A stretch of 64,000 nucleotides of DNA from Agromyces laixinhei. GTDB taxonomy: Bacteria; Actinomycetota; Actinomycetes; Actinomycetales; Microbacteriaceae. How positions within the stretch are numbered: the stretch's first letter is position 1; each line of letters begins with the position of its first letter. This document shows positions 17,749-25,731 of the stretch, piece after piece. The notes beneath the pieces were generated by a model. The model ran no database searches. It was not told where the DNA came from and was given only the letters and a program-made list of their open reading frames with translations. The stretch covers positions 1,302,001 to 1,366,000 of the forward strand of contig NZ_CP040872.1 of NCBI RefSeq assembly GCF_006337065.1, given 5' to 3'. The position numbers and the translations under genes are program-made.

Positions 17749-18947
17749 GACCCAACTCCCTCCTGCACCAGGGCATCCAGGTCGAGCGCCGACACATCGA
17801 TCTGTCCCGTGACGAGCTTGGGCAGCAGCAGATCGCGCAACGACACAAGGCTGTCGCTTTGCCTCGCGAGAGCAGAGGCTTCAGTACCCAGTGGATCGAC
17901 GGTGCCCTGGTAGTTGTCGAGCAGGTCATTCGGCGGGATCAGGAAGGGCCTTGCGTAGGCGCCTTCGCGGCTCAGGCCGGGAACAGCTGCGTGAGTATTG
18001 GTGAACTCAGTGCGACGCAACTGCTCGACGACGAATCGGAGAGGGAGTCTGGTCGCGACGTAGTACGCCGTGTCGATGGGCCAGCAGGGGCCATCGATCC
18101 AGTGGACGCTTCCAACGTTCCCCTTACGCCCCACGACGATAGCTGGGCCGCCAACAATCGACTCGTCGTGCCAACCGACGAGGCCGGCGGAACTAACCAC
18201 GGCGACCTCGCCGCCGCGTCGAGCATCTGCCTTCAGAGCCTTGCCGTACTTGAGTTCGAGCGCATCACCAACCGTTCCCGCGATCCACCCCTCGGGGATG
18301 GGGCCGAGGGCGGAGTCGACGAGGGGGACGTCTTCGTGGCCGGGGTAGCGGAACTGCACGAACCACTCGCGGTAGATGGCCCGCGCCATCTCCTCCAGCA
18401 CCGCCACCCGTCGCCGATTGTTCTCGATCAGGTCATCGACCGTGTCGAGCACCTCGGCGATGACTTGCTGCGTAGGGATATCGGGAACCGCGACACGCAC
18501 GTCCTGTATCCGCTCCGGAGCCGTGTGTCTCACCTTTGATCCGGTTGCTGTCGCCTGAAGCTGTCGGCGCACCACGGGCGCGTTCATCAGGTGATAGACG
18601 TATCTGAGGTCGAGCACCTCGGGATCGGTAATCTCAACCAGTCCGATCCGCTGATTGTGAAGGAAGGTCTCGTCCGACGGGATCGTCGCCGTGCTTCCGA
18701 GGAGACCCTGTGCCTGCTCGGTCATCGCAGTAACGACATCCCCGCGCTTGAGGAGAAACTGCTCTGGGTAAGCACCGTCGTAGAACTTCTCGGTCCCGTT
18801 CTTCGGCTTGAAGCCACCGCCGTCGTGGAAGTTGCCCGGAGTCAGGACGATCTGCTCTCCGCTGTCACGGAAGTGCTCACCCTTGAACGCCCAGCCGTGC
18901 TTGACGCGCAGCCCCCGACCAAGTTCCAGTTCACGCCACTCACTCAT
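17745..18947 (-). CDS. hsdS: Type I restriction-modification specificity subunit S
   Basis: A 400-residue HsdS with the usual two target-recognition domains: TRD1 about 1-150 (WRELELGRGLRVKHGWAFKG) and TRD2 about 205-350 (LGPIPEGWIAGTVGDALELK), each followed by a coiled-coil spacer (VLDTVDDLIENNRRRVAVLE and SDSLVSLRDLLLPKLVTGQI). Together they set a bipartite target site that cannot be read from sequence alone. Overlaps hsdM and hsdR by 4 bases. Both TRDs look intact, so the system is probably functional. Confidence 0.95.
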   Translation of the reverse strand: MSEWRELELGRGLRVKHGWAFKGEHFRDSGEQIVLTPGNFHDGGGFKPKNGTEKFYDGAYPEQFLLKRGDVVTAMTEQAQGLLGSTATIPSDETFLHNQRIGLVEITDPEVLDLRYVYHLMNAPVVRRQLQATATGSKVRHTAPERIQDVRVAVPDIPTQQVIAEVLDTVDDLIENNRRRVAVLEEMARAIYREWFVQFRYPGHEDVPLVDSALGPIPEGWIAGTVGDALELKYGKALKADARRGGEVAVVSSAGLVGWHDESIVGGPAIVVGRKGNVGSVHWIDGPCWPIDTAYYVATRLPLRFVVEQLRRTEFTNTHAAVPGLSREGAYARPFLIPPNDLLDNYQGTVDPLGTEASALARQSDSLVSLRDLLLPKLVTGQIDVSALDLDALVQEGVGS

Positions 18948-20494
18948 ACGCCGAGAATCCCTTGGACGGCGGCATCCACCTTGGCGCGCAGCACTCCCGC
19001 CTCGTCGCTAAGCCGAGTGAACTCTTCGTAGAGCTCTCCGAGCTTGACTGCGAAGTCCTCATCGTCTTCGTCAACGACTGCCGAGCCGGTGTAACGGCCG
19101 GGGTTGAGGCTCCAGCCCTGCGCCTCGATCTCACCGCGAGTGGCGACCTTGCACAGGCCCGCAACATCCACGTACCACCCCTCGGGGAAGTTCTCGGCCA
19201 GCAGCGACTCACTGCCTGCCCCGGTCTCGACGTCCTCGCCCCGGTAGAGGCGGACGATGTTGGCGAGGAACTCGATCTGCTCGGGCGTGAAGTCGCGGTG
19301 GGCGCGGTCGATCTGGTTGTAGATGTGCCGGGCGTCGATGAACAGCACCGTGTCTTCGCGCGGGGTGCCGAGCTTGGCCTTGTCGAGGAACCACAGGGTC
19401 ACGGGCAGTGTGACGGTGTAGAAGAAGTTGGAGCCGATGGCGATCATCACGTCGACCGCGCCCGACTCGATGAGCTGCTTGCGCAGCTCCTTCTCGGAGT
19501 GCCCGGCGTCGCCCGCGCTGTTCGCCATGACGAACCCGGCGCGACCCCTCGGTGCGAGGGCCGCGTAGAACTGCTGAATCCACAGGTAGTTGCCGTTGTC
19601 CGCCTTCGGCAGTCCGAAAGGGAACCGCTTGTCGCCGGCGAGCTGATCCTTCTTGATCTTGTCGACGTTGAACGGCGGGTTGGCCATCACGTAGTCGAAC
19701 ACGCCGACCGCGCGATGGGGGTCTTCGTAGTAGCTGTTGGCCTGGCGGATGTCACCGGAGAGCCCGTGGAGGGCGAGATTCATCTTCGCCAGCGGCACCG
19801 TGTCTTCGGTCTTCTCGGTTCCGAAGACCGAGAGCTTGCGGGTCGCCGACTCGTGATGGCGTTCGACGAACTTCGCGCACTGCACGAACATGCCACCCGA
19901 GCCACACGCCGGGTCGAACACGCGGCCTTGGAAGGGTTCCAGAGTCTCGACGATCAGCCGGACGATCGAGTAGGGGGTGAAGTACTCGCCTCCACCCTTG
20001 CCTTCCTGAGCGGCGAAGTTGGAGAGGAAGTCTTCGTAGATGAACCCGAACGCATCGCCTTCGAGCTGCGTCGGCAGCGGCGCGAAGAGGCGGAGCAGTT
20101 CGATCAGTGTCGGGCGTTCGAGCTTCTGGTAGCCGCGGGGCAGGATGTCTTTCAGCTCGGGGTTGGTTGCCTCGATGGCCTTGATCGCGTCATCCACTGC
20201 CTTGCCGATGTCGTCGCCCTCGGGCAGCCCCACGAGATACGAGAGCCGCGATTCGTCGGGAACGTACAGCACCGATTTCGCCTTGTAGTCGGCGACCGTG
20301 GCGGGGTTGCGCACAGAGGCCCGCGACTCGACCTCAGCCCTGATCCCTTCGAAGCGGTTCTCGGCGTACGCGAGGAAGACCAGACCGAGCACCGGGTCGC
20401 GGTACTGCACCGGCGTCAGCTTCGAGTTCGCGCGCAACTCGTCGGCCGCTGCCCACAGCGTGGCGCGCACCTTGGCGAGGTCAGTCGTTCTCAA
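18944..20494 (-). CDS. hsdM: Type I restriction-modification methylase subunit M
   Basis: A 516-residue N6-adenine methyltransferase. The helical N-terminal domain (residues 1-165) is followed by the methylase core: SAM site FDPACGSGGMFVQ (about 200) and catalytic NPPF in VMANPPFNVDKI (about 275). The C-terminal part ends with a predicted helix contacting HsdS. The start codon is TTG (LRTTDLAKVRATLWAAADEL), overlapping the stop of the preceding unknown gene as TTGA. The gene modifies the same target that HsdR would cut. Confidence 0.96.
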   Translation of the reverse strand: MRTTDLAKVRATLWAAADELRANSKLTPVQYRDPVLGLVFLAYAENRFEGIRAEVESRASVRNPATVADYKAKSVLYVPDESRLSYLVGLPEGDDIGKAVDDAIKAIEATNPELKDILPRGYQKLERPTLIELLRLFAPLPTQLEGDAFGFIYEDFLSNFAAQEGKGGGEYFTPYSIVRLIVETLEPFQGRVFDPACGSGGMFVQCAKFVERHHESATRKLSVFGTEKTEDTVPLAKMNLALHGLSGDIRQANSYYEDPHRAVGVFDYVMANPPFNVDKIKKDQLAGDKRFPFGLPKADNGNYLWIQQFYAALAPRGRAGFVMANSAGDAGHSEKELRKQLIESGAVDVMIAIGSNFFYTVTLPVTLWFLDKAKLGTPREDTVLFIDARHIYNQIDRAHRDFTPEQIEFLANIVRLYRGEDVETGAGSESLLAENFPEGWYVDVAGLCKVATRGEIEAQGWSLNPGRYTGSAVVDEDDEDFAVKLGELYEEFTRLSDEAGVLRAKVDAAVQGILGV

Positions 20495-21210
20495 CTCTGG
20501 TTCCGTTCTTTCTGCGCCTGGCGCATCGCGCGGCGAATCATGCTGTGGGACTGCGGGTTCTTCAGCAGCTCTTGATAGGTCGAGCCGTCCCCGTCAGCGC
20601 GAAGCCAGTTCAGGCACGCCTGCGTCTCGATCCGGAGATCATCGCCGCTCGTTTCGTCGCACCACTCCTCGATCAGGTCCGCCTCTTCGTAGAAGGCGGC
20701 GGTCTGTTCGTGGAACGTGTGGGTGGGCACGACGACTCGGGAGCTGTAGTGCACCCAACGCTGAAGTAGGAGGTTCACTCCGAACGGTGACAACGAGGCG
20801 ATCCGCACGGTCAGCAGGTCAGGTGCCACTGTGTAGAGGTTGTCGAAGTTCGCCGCCTGATGCTGGCTCTGGCTCGCAACCTCGGGGCGGAGGTCGGGCA
20901 GTGGCATCAGGTTGAAGTTGCCGTTGATCCAACCCGGCTCGTCGATCTCCTTGCGGTTCGTTACCTCGGCAACGAGTACTTGCCAGGCGAGGTCGACGCC
21001 GTTCGTGCGCATCGAACACGGGTGCTGGAGGACCACGACGGAGCGCGCCTTCGTTTTGCCGGTCGATCCGGGGAGTTGGACGCTGGTGAACACGTCGCCG
21101 GTGAAGATAGGTCGAGTTGCCGAGACCTCGTCGCCGCGCGCACGGTAGAGGGCGTCCCAGTCGGGGACACCCTCTACGTACGGGGATTCGAGGTCGCGGA
21201 TCAAGATCAT
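20491..21210 (-). CDS. Unknown protein, island cassette gene 3 (GDVF / QHPC pattern)
   Basis: A 239-residue soluble protein I do not recognise at family level. A central pattern, GDVFTSVQLPG then SVVVLQHPCSMR, resembles uncharacterised bacterial proteins with a GDIF...LSQTCDL layout. The remainder is mixed, with a conserved-looking WVHYSSRVVVPTHTFHEQT. No signal peptide, membrane helix or nuclease motif is seen. It overlaps both the HTH gene before it and hsdM after it by 4 bases, so its dose is tied to the methylase. It could be an accessory, a toxin or a regulator of the RM complex. Confidence 0.7.
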   Translation of the reverse strand: MILIRDLESPYVEGVPDWDALYRARGDEVSATRPIFTGDVFTSVQLPGSTGKTKARSVVVLQHPCSMRTNGVDLAWQVLVAEVTNRKEIDEPGWINGNFNLMPLPDLRPEVASQSQHQAANFDNLYTVAPDLLTVRIASLSPFGVNLLLQRWVHYSSRVVVPTHTFHEQTAAFYEEADLIEEWCDETSGDDLRIETQACLNWLRADGDGSTYQELLKNPQSHSMIRRAMRQAQKERNQS

Positions 21211-21866
21211 CCCTTCATGCGGATCGAGCGGTTGCCGTCGCCCGCTTCGAAGACCTCGAAGTCGGATCGGTACCGTTCGCGCCAGTCGGGGTCGAACTCC
21301 GACAGGAGCGCTTCGGGGTCAACATGGCCGCTCGCGAACTCGAACACGAGGTCCGCACGATTGGCGGCGTAGAGCACGATCGGCGTGACAGGGGCAGACG
21401 AGGAGAGCGGCATCTCGAACCAGGAGGCGATCTCGTCGACCATGTAGTGGCTCGTGATCAAGTCGCAGGCCGCAAGGAGGCTTGCGATCCGAATGCGGCT
21501 GTCGCCCGATGCCTTCTCTCCCTTTCGCCACTTCTGCACTGCGGGCACGCTCACGCCGACCATCCGTGCGATGTCGCGCCAGGCGAACCCGAGATCAGCA
21601 AGCTCCGTGAGCATCGATGTCACGCTGGCCCGTCCGCGTTCAGCTGCTGCCGTGCGCCACTCGTCCTCGTGGGTGCGCTTGTGGAGGTCATCTACGTCGT
21701 CGTGGAGCGCACGGGCCACGCTCCGGATTCCGCCAACTTCCGTTGTCAATCGGGGAGGCGTAAGTCTCGTCTCGGTCAGGTTTCGAGTGAACGTAGAGTC
21801 ACCCGCGGTAGCGCGCGATCCCAGCGCCGACTCAACAGCGGCGTTCCGCACCAAGGTGTCAGCCAT
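21207..21866 (-). CDS. Helix-turn-helix (Xre-like) protein, island cassette gene 2
   Basis: A 219-residue DNA-binding protein. Residues about 85-130 hold a helix-turn-helix (LGFAWRDIARMVGVSVPAVQKW, then RKGEKAS) of Xre type. The C-terminal 80 residues, including TPIVLYAANRADLVFEFASG, loosely recall antitoxins of the Xre/MbcA/ParS group, but I cannot confirm this. It overlaps the gene upstream by 8 bases and the gene downstream by 4. It is the natural candidate to bind the small palindrome over the operon promoter at 22677 and regulate the whole eight-gene cassette. Confidence 0.75.
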   Translation of the reverse strand: MADTLVRNAAVESALGSRATAGDSTFTRNLTETRLTPPRLTTEVGGIRSVARALHDDVDDLHKRTHEDEWRTAAAERGRASVTSMLTELADLGFAWRDIARMVGVSVPAVQKWRKGEKASGDSRIRIASLLAACDLITSHYMVDEIASWFEMPLSSSAPVTPIVLYAANRADLVFEFASGHVDPEALLSEFDPDWRERYRSDFEVFEAGDGNRSIRMKG

Positions 21867-22671
21867 TTCGCAACACTTCCTCTCGTAGTCGATCCGTGAT
21901 CACACTCTCAAAGACCCCACGCACTGGTTCATGCAGTGCGTCTGCCTGACGCAGGATGAGCTCTGCGTCGAATTCGGGCACCTCGTCGGCTGCTTGCCAA
22001 AAGCTGTCAATGTCCAGCTTGAACAGTGGCCCTGGCGGTGGGAGCGGACGGCGCAGGTCGGGAGTTGATTGCACGGCGTAGTCGCTCTGCGCGCCATACC
22101 TCAGCACCAGCGCATGATCACTGCCGCTGGAGAAGACGAAGACGCCTTCGTTCACGACCGGCGCAAGCCCCAATTCCGCACCGATGTGCGCGGGACCGAG
22201 TAGCGAAGCATCCACCCACTGATCCCAGTCTGGCGCGCTGCCACCGTTCTCAGCGGGAACCCTGATCTCGTCGATGTACCGGAGCCCGATCCGTTCGACT
22301 CCGGCTGGGGCTGCAACGGCCAGGCGGGTCTGGAGCGCGACGTCGAGCAACTCATGCATTCTGTCATAGCTGCCGTAGTCGGTGGTCTCGATCACGAGGC
22401 TGTCTGGGCGGATGGACAGTGCCGTTCGTTTGTCGCGGCTCGTCCACCTCGGGAAGCCGCTGACGACCTGCTGCTGTGTGGGCGGACCATCCGGCCCCGT
22501 CTGCACGATGACGGAGACCTCGTTCATCTCACTCGGCAGTGGTAACAGCTGCTTGATCCGCGCGGACACCTCCGCGACCTGCTTGCGGTCAAGTGGTTCG
22601 CACGGCGGGTGCCGCACCTCGATCGCCATCAGGACGATAGGTGCGCTCGGGTAAATCTCTCGCTCCCTCAC
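21859..22671 (-). CDS. TIGR04255-like protein, island cassette gene 1
   Basis: A 270-residue soluble protein. The opening (YPSAPIVLMAIEVRHP), the run of beta strands, RIGLRYIDEIRVP near residue 135 and a C-terminal segment about a helix with LHEPVRGVFESVITDRLREEVL match my memory of the sporadically distributed TIGR04255 family, whose function is unknown and which often lies near defence genes. GTG start; the transcript may be leaderless because a TAGGAT -10 lies only 7 bases upstream. First gene of the overlapping cassette; its last 8 bases overlap the HTH gene. Confidence 0.75.
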   Translation of the reverse strand: MREREIYPSAPIVLMAIEVRHPPCEPLDRKQVAEVSARIKQLLPLPSEMNEVSVIVQTGPDGPPTQQQVVSGFPRWTSRDKRTALSIRPDSLVIETTDYGSYDRMHELLDVALQTRLAVAAPAGVERIGLRYIDEIRVPAENGGSAPDWDQWVDASLLGPAHIGAELGLAPVVNEGVFVFSSGSDHALVLRYGAQSDYAVQSTPDLRRPLPPPGPLFKLDIDSFWQAADEVPEFDAELILRQADALHEPVRGVFESVITDRLREEVLRNG

Positions 22672-22677
22672 ACCACC

Positions 22678-22707
22678 ATCCTACTAAGGATGAAACCGTA
22701 ACGACAA
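22678..22707 (-). promoter_or_regulatory. Promoter of the eight-gene island cassette
   Basis: Minus strand: TTGTCG, 18 bases, TAGGAT, then GTG 7 bases after the -10, which implies a leaderless or nearly leaderless mRNA. The -10 sits in a small palindrome (22677-22692: CATCCT ACTA AGGATG), a possible operator for the cassette's own HTH protein. Confidence 0.5.
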
Positions 22708-22737
22708 CCAAAGGTGTACTTCGGCTACGTCTTGACT

Positions 22738-23544
22738 CTACTCCGTCGGCGGCGATGCAGGATCAGGCCTGGCCATCAGCTGCATGTTGCGCCTGTGCTT
22801 GTTCGTCGGCGTCGCCTCGGGCGTAGGAGGGCGGCGCTCATCGGCGGCTGCACGCTTCACGAGCGCCTCGTAGAGGACTTCGACGTTGTTGTAGAGGTCC
22901 CAGAACCGTGACTGGGCCGGGCTGAACGCTTCGTAGTTCTGGTCGGCGACGTTGTCGATGAGCACCCACATGGCCTGGACGAGAGCGTCGTTGTCGTAGA
23001 GCACGGCGTCGATGCAGTCGCTTATCGGGTGGGGCACCTCGATGCGGCGTTCCCGAACCTCGGTGACGAGCTTCTCTACGACCTGCACCTTCACGGCACC
23101 GTCGCGGTGGGCGCGCCTGTCTTCGTAGGCAGCCTTGCGGCAGGCAGGCGAGCAGTACAGGCGCGGCCTGCCCGTGGGCTTCACTTCCTTGAGCTTGGTG
23201 CCACACCGTGCGCAGGTGGCTGGCAGCTCGATTCGGCGCTCGACGCGAACGGTCCGGTCGCGACGGCGCTGCTCCGCTTGCTTCCGTTCACGGAGGCGTG
23301 CGGCCTGGTTGGCGTTGATCTCGCTGAGCAGAACGATGACACGCTTGTGCTCCGCCCGTGCTGTCGGGTCAGGCTCGTCCCGATCGACCGCGGCGAGCTT
23401 CTTGAGCACGCGCTTGTTCAGGGTCGGGAGTGCCACCGTGGCTTCGAGCAGCTCGGCTTCGGTGCCGGATTTGAGGGCGGCGACCCAGCGCGCGTAGCGG
23501 CCATTGAAGTCGGTCGCCGTGGGGTCATAGCGTTTGGTGACCAT
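22738..23544 (-). CDS. Zinc-ribbon protein of unknown function in the island
   Basis: A 268-residue protein with a zinc finger at about 110-140: CARCGTKL, then LYCSPACRKAAYEDRR, the CxxC...CxxxC arrangement seen in small DNA-associated ribbons. The N-terminal third is basic and helical (NANQAARLRERKQAEQRRRD); the C-terminal half is helical, without motif. It lies between the recombinase region and the restriction cassette, on the same strand as the cassette but separated by its own palindrome and by the cassette promoter. Likely a DNA-binding regulator of the element; no direct evidence for a partner. Confidence 0.7.
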   Translation of the reverse strand: MVTKRYDPTATDFNGRYARWVAALKSGTEAELLEATVALPTLNKRVLKKLAAVDRDEPDPTARAEHKRVIVLLSEINANQAARLRERKQAEQRRRDRTVRVERRIELPATCARCGTKLKEVKPTGRPRLYCSPACRKAAYEDRRAHRDGAVKVQVVEKLVTEVRERRIEVPHPISDCIDAVLYDNDALVQAMWVLIDNVADQNYEAFSPAQSRFWDLYNNVEVLYEALVKRAAADERRPPTPEATPTNKHRRNMQLMARPDPASPPTE

Positions 23545-23553
23545 GTTCTACGG

Positions 23554-23577
23554 TACGTCGGTTTCATCACCGACGTA
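23554..23577. promoter_or_regulatory. Inverted repeat upstream of the zinc-ribbon gene
   Basis: Perfect 9-bp arms TACGTCGGT and ACCGACGTA with a 6-base loop, starting 10 bases before the ATG of the zinc-ribbon gene. It could be an operator for that gene or a recombinase site of the island. Confidence 0.5.
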
Positions 23578-23618
23578 AGTGTCGAATCCCCGATCTGCAA
23601 GACGCGGTTGACCTCAAA

Positions 23619-23858
23619 GTGGAGTCGGGCGGACGGGCGAAAGTGTGCATCGTGCGCAGGCCCGAGCACCTGTCTGGCATGCGAGGTGACGAGAAGAATC
23701 TGAGGCTGCGAGGGACTCTGCGTGAGGAGCCTGACCTGGCGAAGTTGATCGAGTGGGTGCTCGGCATCGCCGAGGTCCGGCACCGCGCCTGGGTGAACGG
23801 CGATCCCGACCCCTACGGGCTCCCACCGCCCGAGAGCCTGGCGTCTGCGCGCCGCTGA
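23619..23858 (+). CDS. Small ORF before the serine recombinase
   Basis: Up to 79 residues (GTG start) or 59 from ATG 23679. The part RGTLREEPDLAKLIEWVLGI followed by an acidic PDPYGLPPPES tail resembles short proteins encoded just ahead of serine recombinases in actinobacterial elements. No convincing ribosome site marks a start, so both ends of the claim are soft. It ends 67 bases before the recombinase ATG. Confidence 0.45.
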   Translation: MESGGRAKVCIVRRPEHLSGMRGDEKNLRLRGTLREEPDLAKLIEWVLGIAEVRHRAWVNGDPDPYGLPPPESLASARR

Positions 23859-23925
23859 GCTCTTCGGTTTGTCAGGGGTGCGCGAGAGGATCGACACCAG
23901 AAGTACCCCGGCAAGGAGGCTGACC

Positions 23926-25544
23926 ATGAGCACCGCAACACTCGACACCAAGACTTCCGAGCTGCCCGCCGACGCCCCCGTGCTGCTGGGTCTCGTACCT
24001 GCGGGTGTCTACGCGGGAGCAGGCCGAGCGTGGCGGCACCGAGGAAGGGTTCTCCATCCCTGCCCAGCGCGAAGCGAACGCTCGGAAGTCCGATGAGCTG
24101 GGCGCGCGGATCGTCCGGGAGTTCATCGACGCCGGCGAGTCGGCACGCTCGGCGGATCGCGACGGGCTGCAGGACATGCTCGCGTTCATCGCCGCCAGTC
24201 GCGTCAGCTTCTGCATCGTGCACAAGCTCGACCGGCTCGCCCGCAACCGCGCCGACGACGTGAAGATTCACGAAGCGCTCATCAGCGCCGGGGTCACGCT
24301 CGTCTCGGCGACCGAGTCCATCGACCAGACGCCTTCGGGGATGCTCGTCCACGGCATCATGTCGAGCATCGCGGAGTTCTACAGCCGCAACCTCGCCACC
24401 GAGGTCACCAAGGGGCTGACACAGAAGGTCGCCCAGGGCGGCACCCCCGGGCGCGCTCCCATCGGCTACCTCAACGTGCGCCGCACCGACGAGCAGGGTC
24501 GCGAGGTACGCACCGTCAAGGTCGATCCCGAACGCGCGCCGCTCATCGCCTGGGCGTTCGAGCGATATGCGACCGGCGGGACCTCGGTGACCGCGCTGCT
24601 GCGCGACCTCACCGCACGCGGACTGGTCACGGTGTCGACGCCGAAGCGTCCGGCGAAGCCGCTGGGGAAGAATGCGCTCTACCGTGTGCTGACGAACCCG
24701 TACTACGCCGGAGTCATCCGCTACCGGAGTGCACTCCATCCTGGCGCGCACGAGCCCATCGTGGAGCCCGCGCTCTTCGATCAGGTGCAGTCGCTGTTGA
24801 AGGCGCGTAACGCTCACGCAACCCGGCACGTTCAGCACGCGCACCATCTGAAAGGGCTTCTGCACTGCGGCACCTGTGGGTCGAGGATGCTGGACTTCGC
24901 GACCAACCCGCGCGGCACGACCTACGCCTACTTCGTCTGCTCAGGCAGGGCGACCAAAGACCACCTGCACCCGACGACGGGCGGTGCCCGTGCAGGTCGC
25001 GGAACGTCTGGTCGCGGGCTCCTACGCCAACATCACGATCAGCGAAGCCGAGTACCGCCACCTCGCTGCCGAGGTTGACGCAGCTTTCGACAAGCGATCT
25101 GCTGGCCGCGATCAGGAGTTCGCTGACCTCACGGCGAACCGGGTGCGCCTGGAAGCTGAGAGCGACAAACTGTTGGCGGCGCACTTCGCCGATGCCATCG
25201 ACTTGCCCACGCTCAAGCGGCACCAAGACCGCATCCGCGCGGGGCTCGCGGACATCGAGCAGCGCCTGCGTGAGCACGACGAACTGCACGTCGGTGGTCG
25301 GAGGTACCTCCACGACAGCCTGCGGCTGCCTACCGACGCTCACCGCGCCTACGCCCACTCCGGCGACGGAAGCCGGAGGCTGGCAAACCAGGCGTTCTAC
25401 ACACGGTTGGAGATCACCGAGGACGAGCAGCTGCGCCCGCGCCTCGCCGAACCGTTCGCGACCATCGTTCGCGAGGCAGCCGGAGGCAAGGAAGGCAAAC
25501 ACCCGACATCTTCCGATGTCGCGTGTTCCCGTAAGACACTTTGA
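23926..25544 (+). pseudogene. Large serine recombinase broken by two +1 frameshifts
   Basis: Reading from ATG 23926 (AAGGAGG site 7 bases upstream) gives an N-terminus ending PVLLGL. The recombinase motif YLRVSTREQA continues one base later, so base 23995 (G in CTCGTAC) is surplus. The catalytic domain follows with IVHKLDRLARNR, the recombinase domain with RAPIGYL and NPYYAGVI, and a zinc ribbon starting HCGTCGSRM. After CSGRATK the frame shifts again: an extra A at AAAG near 24957; the last 195 residues (PVQVAERLVAGSYANI onward) lie in the third frame. Both lesions could be sequencing errors; if real, the island cannot move by itself. It ends one base before tRNA-Lys. Confidence 0.85.
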
Positions 25545-25545
25545 G

Positions 25546-25618
25546 TGGGCCCCGTCGGGCTCGAACCGACGACCCGCGGATTAAAAGTCCGCTGCTCTGC
25601 CAACTGAGCTAGAGGCCC
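25546..25618 (-). tRNA. tRNA-Lys (anticodon TTT)
   Basis: A 73-base cloverleaf on the minus strand: acceptor GGGCCTC with GGGGCCC, D arm GCTC...GAGC, anticodon stem GCGGA/TCCGC around loop CTTTTAA, T arm GTCGG TTCGAGC CCGAC, discriminator A. CCA is not encoded. Its 3' end touches the recombinase stop, marking the right edge of the island. I did not find a copy of its 3' end at the left edge. Confidence 0.97.
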
Positions 25619-25731
25619 GCCGAACCAGAATAGCCTGCCCGAACGTGAGCTCAGTGCGACGACGTCGAAAGACCGTTGCTGCGTCTGCACGTCGAGCGCC
25701 CGCCCGGCTCGGGCGAGTAGTGTGTGCGGCA

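Noticed and set aside
20491..21866. Calling the HTH gene and its neighbour a known toxin-antitoxin pair
   Set aside because: Gene order (HTH first) would fit, but neither protein shows a recognisable toxin or antitoxin active site, so I left both as unknown.
24005..25078. Treating the middle recombinase frame as a complete gene starting MSTREQ
   Set aside because: It begins in the middle of the YLRVSTREQ motif and ends in out-of-frame residues after CSGRATK; the neighbouring frames supply the missing ends.
23859..25618. Active prophage
   Set aside because: No capsid, terminase, portal or tail genes are present anywhere in the island, only a recombinase.
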